40,215 nucleotides of DNA from Spirochaetales bacterium Spiro_03 (GTDB lineage: Bacteria > Spirochaetota > Spirochaetia > Sphaerochaetales > Sphaerochaetaceae): positions 1-40,215 of the forward strand of contig LVBE01000119.1 of the NCBI GenBank assembly GCA_001603105.1. Reading direction: 5' to 3'. Shown here piece after piece: positions 7,780 to 16,534 of the stretch. A program made the position numbers and the translations under genes. The notes under the pieces were generated by a model. It searched no databases. It saw nothing but the letters and a program-made list of their open reading frames with translations, and was not told the DNA's origin. Position 1 is the first letter of the stretch. Each line of letters starts with the position of its first letter.

Positions 7780-9201
7780 ATGACGCACACTACCCTCCCT
7801 TCACTGCTCACATACTTCAAGGAAACTGTCCAACAGACCAATATCCACCTCTCAGTCAAAAAGAGCATCGACCGGCTGCTCGCATCAACCCCATCATGGC
7901 CGGCACTGACAATCGGCGATCTGGTGGCCCCCACCCCGATCATCCAGGGGGGAATGGGTGTTGGGATCTCCCTCAGCGGCCTTGCCAGCGCTGTCGCCAA
8001 TGCCGGGGGCATCGGGGTCATTGCAGCCAATGGCATCGGGCTCATGGAGAAGGGCTACTTCCAAGATGGGCAGGCCGCCAATATCCGAGCTCTTCGTAGC
8101 GAGATCAAAAAGGCGCGCTCCCTGACCGATGGGATCATCGGGGTGAACATCATGGTGGCCATCAGTGACTTTGACCAGTTCCTTGCCGTCTGCATCGAAG
8201 AGCGGGTCGACCTGATCTTCCTTGGAGCCGGGCTTCCGATCAAGGGGATGCCGGTTACGCAGCTGCGTGAGGCGAACATCAAGGTCGTTCCGATCGTCAG
8301 CAGCGCCCGCGCCGCCTCGATGATCTTTCGCATGTGGGAGAAGCTGTACAACGATATCCCCGACGCCATTGTCGTCGAGGGGCCGAAGGCAGGCGGCCAC
8401 CTAGGCTTCACTGCCGAGCAGCTCGACGATCCTGCCTACCAGATCGAACGCCTTGTGGTCGAGGTCGTGGACGCCCTTAGGCCATTTGAGTCGAGTCGGG
8501 GCTCTGCCATCCCGGTCATCGCAGCCGGTGGCGTGTACAGCGGAGCGGATATCCACCGCCTCCTCTGTCTTGGCGCTTCGGCGGTGCAGATGGGCACCCG
8601 CTTTGTCGCCACAAAGGAGTGCGATGCCGACATTCACTTCAAAGAGGCGTACATCAAGGCACGCAAAGAGGATATCGGCCTCATCGACAGTCCGGTTGGG
8701 ATGATCGGCAGGGCAATCCGCAATCGTTTCATCACCGACAGCGAAGCGGGTCTACGCCCGGCCTTTCGCTGTGCCTATCAGTGCCTCTCTTCGTGCAAGG
8801 CCCAAGAGGCTCACTACTGCATCTCAATTGCGCTGAACAACGCCCGTAAAGGGACCATGGAGAGCGGCTTTGTCTTCGCCGGAACCAATGCCTACCGCAT
8901 CAAGCGCATCGTAGCAGTAGCAGACTTGGTCGATGAGCTACTAGTCGGGTACCAGCGGGCTGCGCTTGGGCGCCTTACCCGACTTTTGAGGCGCTTTGAG
9001 CGCCTGAAGGCCGACTACGCCACCATCGAGGCACAGGTCGCCTCCCTCGCCTCAGTCTACGAGGAACTGATCTTACGATCGCTGCCTGAGCAGGCAAAGC
9101 GCGCGAAGGCGCACTATCGTCGCGCTTGCCTGGGCCTAGAGCGGATCCGCCTCGCTCTCGGAGAGACCATCGCCCAGGGTGCGGCGCTGATGAAGGCCTA
9201 A
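7780..9201 (+). CDS. NAD(P)H-dependent flavin oxidoreductase, nitronate monooxygenase / FabK family
   Basis: This 473-residue FMN-dependent TIM-barrel enzyme belongs to the nitronate monooxygenase family, which also includes the enoyl-ACP reductase FabK. Motifs are PIIQGGMGVGIS (residues 53-64, FMN phosphate region), EGPKAGGHLGF (200-210) with the catalytic-type His207, and PVIAAGGVYSGADI (245-258) followed by GASAVQMGTRFVAT. After the barrel, residues 325-473 form an extension with Cys331, Cys335, Cys339 and Cys347 (C-x3-C-x3-C-x7-C) and a helical tail. The start at 7780 is chosen for its GGAGGTG site 3 nt upstream. A longer frame from a TTG at 7708 would run through the promoter and lacks a binding site. 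The physiological substrate is unknown: nitronate detoxification or another flavin reduction is possible. It overlaps the convergent PPOX gene by 4 bp. Confidence 0.85.
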   Translation: MTHTTLPSLLTYFKETVQQTNIHLSVKKSIDRLLASTPSWPALTIGDLVAPTPIIQGGMGVGISLSGLASAVANAGGIGVIAANGIGLMEKGYFQDGQAANIRALRSEIKKARSLTDGIIGVNIMVAISDFDQFLAVCIEERVDLIFLGAGLPIKGMPVTQLREANIKVVPIVSSARAASMIFRMWEKLYNDIPDAIVVEGPKAGGHLGFTAEQLDDPAYQIERLVVEVVDALRPFESSRGSAIPVIAAGGVYSGADIHRLLCLGASAVQMGTRFVATKECDADIHFKEAYIKARKEDIGLIDSPVGMIGRAIRNRFITDSEAGLRPAFRCAYQCLSSCKAQEAHYCISIALNNARKGTMESGFVFAGTNAYRIKRIVAVADLVDELLVGYQRAALGRLTRLLRRFERLKADYATIEAQVASLASVYEELILRSLPEQAKRAKAHYRRACLGLERIRLALGETIAQGAALMKA

Positions 9202-9569
9202 AGCAGACGGACCGATCCTTTGTAGATCTCAGTGGCGTGCAGCACGGCAGCTGCATGGCCTGGGTATTTGGGCGGGGTGACTTCTTTCATGAAGGCATAG
9301 AAGGGGCCGGAAGTGTGGTAGCTCAGCCTCCCCTTGAGTTGGTAGCTCACCCCGTCTTTGGTGATGAAGAGCACCGCCCCTATGCCGGTGGCCAGGATAT
9401 TGGCCCGCGTCTTGTCAAAGTAGTTGTCGGCGATGACGATATGCTCATCGCTGTACAACCCTGAGCTGATGACCCACACGCTGTTGGGCTTTCCGCTCTC
9501 GTCTACAGTGGTCAACACGAATGCCATCTCGCGCATCGCCCAGGCATCGATGATCTCTTGTGGTAGCAT
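9198..9569 (-). CDS. Small pyridoxamine 5'-phosphate oxidase-fold (PPOX) flavin-binding protein
   Basis: This 123-residue single-domain protein of the PPOX/FMN-binding split-barrel superfamily includes many small flavin reductases and F420- or heme-linked proteins. Recognisable parts are the N-terminal helix MLPQEIIDAW, the strand AFVLTTVDESGKPNSVWV typical of the FMN-contacting sheet, DNYFDKTRANI and the later strands around GAVLFITKDG and YQLKGRLSY. The start at 9569 is preferred over a GTG at 9575 because AAGGAG ends 5 nt before it. The gene is monocistronic, convergent with the flavin oxidoreductase and upstream in orientation of the TRAP genes' terminator. Cofactor and substrate cannot be assigned. 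Confidence 0.75.
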   Translation of the reverse strand: MLPQEIIDAWAMREMAFVLTTVDESGKPNSVWVISSGLYSDEHIVIADNYFDKTRANILATGIGAVLFITKDGVSYQLKGRLSYHTSGPFYAFMKEVTPPKYPGHAAAVLHATEIYKGSVRLL

Positions 9570-9589
9570 AGACACTCCTTATGCCCGCT

Positions 9590-9619
9590 ATGATACACCT
9601 CATCGCTCTGGTGCGCCAA
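9590..9619 (-). promoter_or_regulatory. Candidate promoter of the PPOX-fold gene
   Basis: On the minus strand TTGGCG (9619-9614) and TATCAT (9595-9590) are 18 bp apart. The predicted start is about 9583, giving a very short leader that still contains the AAGGAG site. The -35 box is only a partial match. Confidence 0.4.
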
Positions 9620-9641
9620 TGTCTGTGAGCGGTTTTGACCA

Positions 9642-9678
9642 GATAAAAAACATGCTTCCAGGAGTTCTCCTGGAAGCA
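9642..9678 (-). terminator. Rho-independent terminator of the TRAP transporter operon
   Basis: The arms at 9653-9664 and 9667-9678 are perfectly complementary over 12 bp around a 2-nt centre, with the central pairs likely opening into a loop. Read on the minus strand, the stem is followed after TG by TTTTTT (9650-9645). It lies about 30 nt after the dctM stop codon and is the clearest terminator in the window. Confidence 0.9.
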
Positions 9679-9706
9679 GAGGAAGGGAGTGTGAATATGC
9701 GAAATC

Positions 9707-11002
9707 TTACATCATGACCTTGGGCAGCCACAGCGTCATGGCCGGTATGAAGGTCACCAAGAGCAGGTCCATGACCATCACGACATAGAAGGGCAGCACC
9801 GCCTTGGTCGCTGTCTCGATGGAGATCTTTCCGATCGAGCAGCCGACAAAGAGCGCCGACCCTACCGGCGGGGTGGTCAGGCCGATGGCCAAGTTGAGGA
9901 TCAACATCACACCGAACTGGATCGGGTCCATGCCCAGATACCCCACCACGACCGGGTAGAGGATCGGGGTGGTGATGATGATCAGGGGGGCCATGTCCAT
10001 GACGGTACCGAGGACCAAGAGCATGAGGTTGATCAACAGGATCAAGGCGATCTTGTTCTCGGTGATCGTCAACAGGCCGTTGGTCACCGCCTGCGGGATT
10101 CTCAGGTAAGCCATCAGGTAGCCGAAGGAGGAGGCTGCTGCGATCAGGCTCATCACCATCGCCAGTGTCCTCAGTGAGTTGGAGAGGATCGGCCACATCT
10201 GCTTGACCGGGATCTCCCGGTAGACGAAGAAGGTGATGACGAAGGCATAGACAGCGGCTACCGCTGCAGACTCAGTTGCAGTGAAGACTCCGCTGATGAC
10301 CCCTCCCATGATGATGATGATCGTAAAGAGGCCGAAGAACGCATCGCGGGCGAGCAAAAGACTCTTCTTCCATCCATACGGTTTCTGCTTGGGGTAGCCG
10401 CGCTTGTAGGCGAGGATCGCGGTGGGAATCATCAAAAAGAGCCCCAGCCCGACACCGGGGATCAGGCCACCGAGGAAGAGCTTGCCTACCGACACACCGC
10501 CACCGGCTGCCATCGCGAAGATGATCATGTTGTGGCTCGGCGGGATCAGGACCCCCTGACAGGCGCTGGTGACGGTGACGGCGACAGAGAAGTCGGCGTC
10601 GTAGCCATCATCGACCATCATCGGGATCAACATCGCACCGATGGAGCTGACGTCAGCGACCGCCGACCCGCTGATGCCACCGAAGAACATCGAGGCGAGG
10701 ATGTTCACCTGGGCAAGGCCGCCACGCACCCATCCAATGAGGGCGTTTGCAAAGCCGACCAGGCGGCGCGAGATTCCTCCCTGGCTCATGATCTCACCGC
10801 TGAGGATGAAGAACGGGATCGCCAAGAGGCTGAAGGAGTTCACGCCACTGACCAGACGCTGCACGATCGACATGAGCGGAATATGCAGGTATATCGCCGT
10901 GAAGATCGAGGAGATAAAGAGGCTGAAGGTGATCGGGAACTTGAGCAGCATCAAGCCGACAAAGGAGCCGATCAAAATGAACGTACCCATCTGCGCATTC
11001 AT
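9707..11002 (-). CDS. dctM: TRAP transporter large membrane subunit (DctM)
   Basis: This 431-residue polytopic DctM-type subunit is the sodium-coupled transport channel of a tripartite ATP-independent periplasmic importer. Features are the family-typical SGEIMSQGGISRRLVGFANALIGWVRGGLAQVNILASMFFGGISGSAVADVSSIG region (about residues 68-123) and PPSHNMIIFAMAAGGGVSVGKLFLGG with the conserved PPS turn. The C-terminal half repeats the fold, ending NLAIGLTTPPVGSALFVG. Hydrophobic helices cover nearly the whole chain. Its ATG overlaps the dctQ stop by 4 bp (ATGA), so the two membrane subunits are translationally coupled. It ends the operon, just before a strong terminator. Confidence 0.95.
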   Translation of the reverse strand: MNAQMGTFILIGSFVGLMLLKFPITFSLFISSIFTAIYLHIPLMSIVQRLVSGVNSFSLLAIPFFILSGEIMSQGGISRRLVGFANALIGWVRGGLAQVNILASMFFGGISGSAVADVSSIGAMLIPMMVDDGYDADFSVAVTVTSACQGVLIPPSHNMIIFAMAAGGGVSVGKLFLGGLIPGVGLGLFLMIPTAILAYKRGYPKQKPYGWKKSLLLARDAFFGLFTIIIIMGGVISGVFTATESAAVAAVYAFVITFFVYREIPVKQMWPILSNSLRTLAMVMSLIAAASSFGYLMAYLRIPQAVTNGLLTITENKIALILLINLMLLVLGTVMDMAPLIIITTPILYPVVVGYLGMDPIQFGVMLILNLAIGLTTPPVGSALFVGCSIGKISIETATKAVLPFYVVMVMDLLLVTFIPAMTLWLPKVMM

Positions 11003-11493
11003 GCAGCACCTCCTCGTTTGTGGAATTTCTTCAAGTCTTCATAGAAGTAGAGAGCGGCATAGAGGATGATGAAGATACCGACGATCGGCAGGACCAGGTA
11101 GTTCACCGAGTTGGGGATATGGGTCGCCGGCAGCCGGCTCTTATGACCGTTGACGGTCAGCCTCCATCCATAGATGACCAAGATTGAGCCGAGGAAGACC
11201 TGCAACCCATTCTTCAAGAGGTCGAGGACGACAAAAAAGTTGTATCCGAGCTTCCGGGGAAGCAGGGAGATGTTGATATGCAGGTTCTCCTTGACACCGA
11301 GGGCCATGGAGATGAATGTAAACCAAATGACAATGACCAGGCTCATCTCTTCGGCCCATCGAATCCCGGATTTGAATCCGTATCGCAGCACTACGTTGGT
11401 GAAGACGATGATCACCATCGCCACCAAGAGCACCATAGCCAACTTGAGAACCCAGGAAAAAACGGAGTCCAGTATCGTCTTGAACCGCTCCAT
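10999..11493 (-). CDS. dctQ: TRAP transporter small membrane subunit (DctQ)
   Basis: This 164-residue DctQ-type protein has four predicted membrane helices: near residues 14-36, 48-66 (with RWAEEMSLVIVIWFTFIS, the conserved W-E-E signature), 87-108 and 123-146. It pairs with DctM in the membrane complex. The start at 11493 is chosen because GGAGGT lies 6 nt upstream. The longer frame beginning at 11550 would run through a strong intergenic hairpin. The C-terminus is basic (KKFHKRGG). Confidence 0.92.
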   Translation of the reverse strand: MERFKTILDSVFSWVLKLAMVLLVAMVIIVFTNVVLRYGFKSGIRWAEEMSLVIVIWFTFISMALGVKENLHINISLLPRKLGYNFFVVLDLLKNGLQVFLGSILVIYGWRLTVNGHKSRLPATHIPNSVNYLVLPIVGIFIILYAALYFYEDLKKFHKRGGAA

Positions 11494-11506
11494 GGGGTAC
11501 CTCCAC

Positions 11507-11553
11507 AAAAAGTTGTGAACACAACGATGTGGGACCTTTGGGCCCCACATCGT
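11507..11553 (-). promoter_or_regulatory. Double hairpin between dctP and dctQ
   Basis: ACGATGTGGG (11524-11533) and CCCACATCGT (11544-11553) form a perfect 10-bp stem 15 nt after the dctP stop. On the minus strand a second small stem follows at once: GTTGT (11525-11521) and ACAAC (11516-11512) with a 4-nt loop, then TTTTT (11511-11507), which resembles a weak terminator. The two stems share two bases. Together they are placed to stabilise dctP mRNA and to reduce read-through into dctQ and dctM. Confidence 0.65.
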
Positions 11554-11568
11554 AGATACAGTGCGCCC

Positions 11569-12567
11569 TTACTTCACCGCCTTGATCTTCTCGACCCAGC
11601 TCTTCTGCTCGGCATTGAGCATCGACTGGTAGAGCGGAGCCATGGCAGCGGCAAACTCGGCCTGGTCGTTGATCGTGTTGATCTTCGAGCCAGCGGCGCG
11701 GACCTTTGCCTCACTGACTTTCTCGAAGTCAGCCCAGCTCTTGATCTGGACGGCCTGGCTCTCGCGAGCTGCGCGCTTGATGATCGCCTGATCCTCGGCG
11801 CTGAGCTTGTCCATCGTGATCTTGCTGGCAATGATCATCTCAGGAACACGGGTGTGCTCATCGATGGAGAGGAACTTGGCTACTTCGTAGTGGCTGGAGG
11901 TGTCGTACGAGGGCCAGTTGTTCTCTGCCCCGTCGATGACGCCGGTCTGCAGTGCGCTGTAGACGTCGCCGTATGCCATCGGGGTGGGGACAGCGCCGAG
12001 GGCCTGGACAAGACCCATCATCAGGCTGGACTCCTGGACACGGATCTTCATTCCCTTCATGTCAGCGACCGTGTAGATCGGCTTCTTGGTGGTGTAGAAG
12101 TTACGAGCCCCACTGTCGTAGTAGACAAGGCCGACGAAGCCCTTCGCTGTCATCGAGTTGAGGAAGTAGTCGCCGATCTCGCCGTTGAGGACCTTCCACA
12201 TGTGGTCGGCATCGCGGTAGAGGTACGGCATCTGCAGAGCATTGAGCAGCGGCTGGAAGTCGCTGAGCGGGGAGATGGAGACACGGGTGAAGTCGATGCC
12301 ACCGAACTGGACCTGCTCGATCGCGCTCTTCTCATCTCCGAGCTGCCCCTGGGGGTACACCTCGACCTTGATACGGCCGTTGGTGTACTCGCCTACGCGG
12401 CGGGCGAAGTCCTCATCACCGACGACGGTGGGGTACCCGATGGGCTGGTTGTCAGCGAGGCGCAGAACGATCGGCTTTGCGCTAGCCCCTTTCTCCTGGC
12501 CACCCTGTGCAAACGCCACACCGGCGAGCAGGGTAACCACCAACAGCGTTACTAGTACTTTCTTCAT
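11569..12567 (-). CDS. dctP: TRAP transporter substrate-binding protein (DctP family)
   Basis: This 332-residue periplasmic binding protein begins with a signal peptide MKKVLVTLLVVTLLAGVAFAQ, then GGQEKG, the spirochaete-like start of mature binding proteins. The signature block of the family is clear: GARNFYTTKKPIYTVADMKG followed by KIRVQ, then PTPMAYGDVYSALQTGVIDGAENN. The Arg in IRVQ and the Asn in AENN normally contact the ligand carboxylate, so the cargo is probably a carboxylated compound. DctP relatives of this type bind C4-dicarboxylates or hexuronates and I cannot choose between them by sequence alone. The start at 12567 has AAGGAGG upstream; a longer frame from 12588 starts before that site. 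It is transcribed divergently from a sensor kinase gene. Confidence 0.93.
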   Translation of the reverse strand: MKKVLVTLLVVTLLAGVAFAQGGQEKGASAKPIVLRLADNQPIGYPTVVGDEDFARRVGEYTNGRIKVEVYPQGQLGDEKSAIEQVQFGGIDFTRVSISPLSDFQPLLNALQMPYLYRDADHMWKVLNGEIGDYFLNSMTAKGFVGLVYYDSGARNFYTTKKPIYTVADMKGMKIRVQESSLMMGLVQALGAVPTPMAYGDVYSALQTGVIDGAENNWPSYDTSSHYEVAKFLSIDEHTRVPEMIIASKITMDKLSAEDQAIIKRAARESQAVQIKSWADFEKVSEAKVRAAGSKINTINDQAEFAAAMAPLYQSMLNAEQKSWVEKIKAVK

Positions 12568-12708
12568 AGGTTCCTCCTTAAGGAACAATAATGTTGTTTC
12601 TCCTACAGTATGGATGACCGCTGTCTCTCAAGGTAGTCGGAATAATGGGAAAAACTGAGCGAATTTTCTCCTTTTCTGCTACTCTACCCCGAGTATCAAT
12701 ACATAGCG

Positions 12709-14268
12709 ATGACGATCAATTGCCTTGAAAACCCCATCTCTCTACGATATTGTTGGCCTATGGGTACAGCGGCTAAGCGACAGCGGGGAACATTACAGGG
12801 GTGGCTCCTCTCCTACAACCTGGGCATGCTCATCATCATCCTCGCCTCTGTCATCATCCTCTTTGGCCTATTGTTCACCCTGCTGGCCCAAATGCAGAGC
12901 AGAAACTCCCAGTACGAGGCGATCAACACCCTCAGCCGCCAGATCAGCCAACACCGCCTTCTTTTCACCCAGATCATAGGCGAGGATGATCCGCTTGCCG
13001 CCTCGTCTCTGAACGAGGAGCTTGAGATCCTCAACCATGACCTACGCATCACCCTCCACCGCCTCGCTGTCGACTATGAGAGCGACAGTAGCCGATACTT
13101 CATCCAAAAAGGAATCGCCAACGGCCTACAGTTCATCGCAGAGAGCCTAGAAGCTCTGCTGTCCATGGAGGACCGGCAGAGTCCTGAGTACTTCAGTCGC
13201 TTTTATGCCACCGACAAGGTCTATACATACCTGCAGGAGTATACCGTCAACCGCTACCTTCCCCTGATCGTCAGAGCCGACATCGCCTGGATCCTCACCA
13301 CCGAGCACAAGATCCTCAACTACCGGGCCATCACGATTTTGCTCTTCGTCCTGATCGCCATCACATACACCATCGCCACCTATGAGATGACCATGCGCCT
13401 GGTGCGCCCGGTCGATACAATGGTGCAGAGCGCCCGCCAGATCATCAACGGCCACTTCGATGGGCCTGAGATCCCAATCGAAGGGCCGGTTGAGCTGCAG
13501 TACCTGGAGCAGTCGATGAACCAGATGCGCGAAAGCCTACGCGAGCGCATGGAGATGATCGAGGAGAACGCCCAGCTGGAAAAGCGGATCCACCGCCAGG
13601 AGGTCGAGCGCATAAGAACGACGCGGGAGCTTGAGAAGGCGCGCTACAACGCCCTGCAAAGTCAGATTAATCCCCACTTTCTCTTCAACACCCTCAATGT
13701 CATCAGCCGCACCGCGCTCTTTGAGGGTGCCGACGCCACCGTCGACCTCTTGGACACCCTCGCCTCGATCTTTCGCTACACACTGCAGCACCACGACGAT
13801 GTCACCCTCGCCGAAGAGCTGCTCTTTGTGCGTAAGTACCTGACCATCCAGCAGTACCGCTTCAAGGAGCGCCTCACCTTCTCAGTCGAATGCCCACCCC
13901 AGCTCAGTGACCTGCGAATCCCGCCGCTGGTGGTCCAACCGTTCGTCGAAAACGCGATGATTCACGGTCTTGAGCCAAAGGTCGAGGGCGGCAGTGTGAC
14001 GATCGCTGTCGCCGAGGTGGCCAAGAGCGTGGTCATCACCATAACCGATACCGGGGTAGGGATCGACCTTGAGCAGCTAGGTCGAGCTCAGAAGGAGGGC
14101 AAGCAGCACATCGGCATCAAGAATATCACCGACCGGCTCAATCTCTACTACAAAGGCAAGGCTCAGGTCGATATCGGTCGCGTCAATGAGGCGGGGGGCA
14201 CGACGGTGACCATCACCCTGCCCTACCGAAGCGGAGGAAAGAAGAGTGTACACCCTACTGATCGCTGA
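12709..14268 (+). CDS. LytS/YesM-type sensor histidine kinase
   Basis: This membrane sensor kinase has 519 residues from the first ATG. Helix 1 spans about residues 38-60, an extracytoplasmic domain about 61-205, helix 2 about 206-226 and a HAMP domain about 227-280. A coiled coil follows, then a His_kinase domain with LQSQINPHFLFNTLN (phospho-acceptor His323). The HATPase domain has the N box FVENAMIHGL and the G1 box DTGVGID. No good Shine-Dalgarno precedes either ATG at 12709 or the in-frame ATG at 12760. The first 17 residues look unlike coding sequence, so 12760 is a serious alternative. The partner regulator overlaps its 3' end. Position next to dctP suggests that it controls the TRAP genes, sensing the same solute directly or through loaded DctP (inference). 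Confidence 0.92.
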   Translation: MTINCLENPISLRYCWPMGTAAKRQRGTLQGWLLSYNLGMLIIILASVIILFGLLFTLLAQMQSRNSQYEAINTLSRQISQHRLLFTQIIGEDDPLAASSLNEELEILNHDLRITLHRLAVDYESDSSRYFIQKGIANGLQFIAESLEALLSMEDRQSPEYFSRFYATDKVYTYLQEYTVNRYLPLIVRADIAWILTTEHKILNYRAITILLFVLIAITYTIATYEMTMRLVRPVDTMVQSARQIINGHFDGPEIPIEGPVELQYLEQSMNQMRESLRERMEMIEENAQLEKRIHRQEVERIRTTRELEKARYNALQSQINPHFLFNTLNVISRTALFEGADATVDLLDTLASIFRYTLQHHDDVTLAEELLFVRKYLTIQQYRFKERLTFSVECPPQLSDLRIPPLVVQPFVENAMIHGLEPKVEGGSVTIAVAEVAKSVVITITDTGVGIDLEQLGRAQKEGKQHIGIKNITDRLNLYYKGKAQVDIGRVNEAGGTTVTITLPYRSGGKKSVHPTDR

Positions 14269-15709
14269 CGACGAACCGCTGGAGTGCGATGCCATCGAGC
14301 TGTTGGTTCGTCGTGCCCGCCTGCCGCTGAGGATCATCAAGGCAAAGAACGGCGTTGAGGCGGTCGCATTGACCGACCAGCACAAGCCCGAGATCGTCTT
14401 TTTGGATATCCGCATGCCCGGCATGGATGGCATCGAGGCTGCCCGCATGATCCGTGAGCACCACGATGAGTGCCAGATCGTCTTCCTCACTGCCTGGTCT
14501 ACCTTCGAGTTCGCCCAGCAGGCGATCCGCCTCAATGCCAGCGAGTACCTAGTCAAGCCGGTGCAAGCCAAGGAGGTTTATGACCTGCTCGACCGCCTGA
14601 TCACAAACCTCGATCAGCGTCGCCAGGATGAGCAGGAGCACAGTGACCAGATGCGCCAGGTACTGAAGGTCTTCAGCCGTGAGTTCTTCGCAGCGCTGAA
14701 GTACGGGCGGGTGAGTTCTGAAGCGATGGAGAACTTTTTTGCGGTCCAAGGGATCCGTGACCGCCAGGGCGTTGCGCTGGTCATCAAGGGCCTTGACAGC
14801 GAAGCGCTCAAGCGCGTGCTGAGGCCACTACGCGCCCAGGCGTGTTACTTCCCCTCCCCCGACCGCACCACCGTCCTGCTCTTTACCACCCAGGAGGCCA
14901 AGCTGATCGAGCAACTACCGCGCGAGGATGGTGGGGCGATCGCCATCGGCAGCGGTGTTCCCTTCACATCACTGCAACAGATTCCCAACGCCATCGCCAC
15001 CGCCTCAATCGCCTTCAACTGGGCCCAGCAACACCACCTGGGCCTCCAACGCTACAGCCAGGTCCTCCTTCAGCCCCTAGAGCAGGTCCACACCCACACC
15101 CTCATGACCCAGATGGTGGCCCACACCCTTAGTGGCGATGGTGAGAAGGCGCGCACCATCGCCCACCAGATCATCGACACCCTCCTGTCGGCACAAGAAG
15201 AAGATGAGGCAGCCCAGGACCTAGGCGAGCTGGTCAGTCTCTTTGCCTGGGAGATCACCAAGGCCATCGCCCTCTTGGCGGTCGGCAAGGTGCCCAAGGA
15301 GAGTGTGATGGAACTTGAGATATTCTTGATGGACCTCATCGACCTGGCAAGCCAGGCAGTCCTCATCGACCGCCGAGACCGCTATGAGCGCCCCTTTGCC
15401 TTCGTCAGGCAGTACATCGATGAGCACCTGAACCTCTCCCTCTCCGTTGAAGAGGTCTCAAATCTGGTAGGCATCAACGCCAAGTACTTTTCAAAGCTCT
15501 GCAAGAGTTACCTCGGCTCGACGTTTGTCGAGTACGTCAACACCAAGAAGATGGAGAAGGCTCGACTCCTTCTTGACGAGGGGGCCACTACCGTCAAGGA
15601 GGTAGCTGAGGCAACGGGATTTTCCGATACCAACTACTTCAGCCGCCTCTTTCGCCAACACTGGGGCATCTCCCCCTCTTCGCTCAAGGATCAACCAACA
15701 GACTCCTGA
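14246..15709 (+). CDS. AraC-type response regulator (YesN-like)
   Basis: This 487-residue regulator has a receiver domain (1-120) with the acid pocket Asp8-Asp9, phospho-acceptor Asp54 in FLDIRMPGMDG, and Lys104 in YLVKP. A roughly 240-residue middle region has no motif I recognise. The C-terminal AraC DNA-binding domain holds two helix-turn-helices: SVEEVSNLVGINAKYFSKLCKSYLG, then VKEVAEATGFSDTNYFSRLFRQ. The start is GTG at 14246, supported by GGAGGAAAG just upstream, so the gene overlaps the kinase by 23 bp. Such kinase-regulator pairs usually activate adjacent solute importers; the divergent dctP promoter is the obvious target. It converges on and overlaps the isomerase/epimerase gene by 26 bp. 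Confidence 0.93.
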   Translation: MYTLLIADDEPLECDAIELLVRRARLPLRIIKAKNGVEAVALTDQHKPEIVFLDIRMPGMDGIEAARMIREHHDECQIVFLTAWSTFEFAQQAIRLNASEYLVKPVQAKEVYDLLDRLITNLDQRRQDEQEHSDQMRQVLKVFSREFFAALKYGRVSSEAMENFFAVQGIRDRQGVALVIKGLDSEALKRVLRPLRAQACYFPSPDRTTVLLFTTQEAKLIEQLPREDGGAIAIGSGVPFTSLQQIPNAIATASIAFNWAQQHHLGLQRYSQVLLQPLEQVHTHTLMTQMVAHTLSGDGEKARTIAHQIIDTLLSAQEEDEAAQDLGELVSLFAWEITKAIALLAVGKVPKESVMELEIFLMDLIDLASQAVLIDRRDRYERPFAFVRQYIDEHLNLSLSVEEVSNLVGINAKYFSKLCKSYLGSTFVEYVNTKKMEKARLLLDEGATTVKEVAEATGFSDTNYFSRLFRQHWGISPSSLKDQPTDS

Positions 15710-16490
15710 TGAGCCGACTCTCATGGACCGAGGCAACCACTTCGCTGAGCACGGTAGGGTTGTGAATCAACGGTCCGTCGTAGTGGATGGCATCAAGACC
15801 GCGTCGCACCGCCGTCCAGTCGATCGTCCCCTCGCCGACCCGCCCCTGGTTGCTGTCACGCACATGGACCGTCTTCACATAGACTCCGGCTTGTACGATC
15901 GCCGCCTCGATACTCGCTTCCTCCTTTGCCATGTGGTAGGTATCGAGGTCGAGGCTGACCGAGCTGTGGTTGACTGCCTGCACGCACGCCAAGGCACGCT
16001 CGACGGTGGGGATGAGGAAGTGCTCATCAGATGCGATCGGCTTGATGTTCAGTAGCACATCTTCATCTTCGGCGACAACAGCCAATGCCCTCAATGACTT
16101 GACCAGTTGGCCCAGTAGGCGCTCACGATCCCCGCTGAGCTCCCATCTGGGAGGAAAGGGAGCGTAAAAGGCGCCGTTGAGTACCCCTCCGCCCATCTGC
16201 CCGATCGTCTTGATGAGCGTGCCCAGGTGGGCGGTCGCGTCGCGACGCGCTGTCTCATCGAGGGAGGCGAGGTCGGTTGTCTGGTCACTAGTCCATCCAT
16301 AGCTGAGGTAGATGCGGTGGGTACGTGCCTCAAAGCCGATACGAGTACGGGTGAGGATCGAGCTCTCCATGAGCGCGCGTGCATCGAGTTCCACCTGGTC
16401 GTAGCCGAGCTCACGAGCCCAGGCGATGAAGAGCGAGGCATCGTAGGGGTGGTACGCCCACCGTTTGTAGTGAACGCCAACGCTTCTCAT
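15684..16490 (-). CDS. Sugar phosphate isomerase/epimerase family TIM-barrel protein
   Basis: This 268-residue protein of the xylose isomerase-like TIM-barrel superfamily (AP_endonuc_2) includes hexulose epimerases, inosose dehydratases and 3-keto-sugar enzymes. Metal-site candidates are Glu35 in YDQVELDARA, Asp in VSLDLDTYHM and His in VKTVHVRDSN, all at the expected strand ends. HVRDSN followed by GRVGEGTIDW is the conserved substrate-side loop. The ATG at 16490 has GGAA upstream. It lies 44 bp after the MalG-type permease gene on the same strand and is probably the last gene of the CUT1 operon, so it likely acts on the imported sugar or a derivative. The reaction is not assignable. Confidence 0.85.
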   Translation of the reverse strand: MRSVGVHYKRWAYHPYDASLFIAWARELGYDQVELDARALMESSILTRTRIGFEARTHRIYLSYGWTSDQTTDLASLDETARRDATAHLGTLIKTIGQMGGGVLNGAFYAPFPPRWELSGDRERLLGQLVKSLRALAVVAEDEDVLLNIKPIASDEHFLIPTVERALACVQAVNHSSVSLDLDTYHMAKEEASIEAAIVQAGVYVKTVHVRDSNQGRVGEGTIDWTAVRRGLDAIHYDGPLIHNPTVLSEVVASVHESRLIRSLLVDP

Positions 16491-16534
16491 GACGCCGTTC
16501 CTACCTCGATGGTAGCAGAGCAGGGACAGGGGCG

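Noticed and set aside
7780-9201. Assignment as the enoyl-ACP reductase FabK
   Set aside because: FabK is about 310-320 residues and sits among fab genes; this protein has a cysteine-rich C-terminal extension and no fatty acid genes adjacent.
11278-12555. 425-codon plus-strand frame across dctQ and dctP
   Set aside because: It spans a stop-start junction and a hairpin of the TRAP operon, and the product is His/Asp/Leu-rich without motifs, whereas dctP and dctQ are clear on the minus strand.
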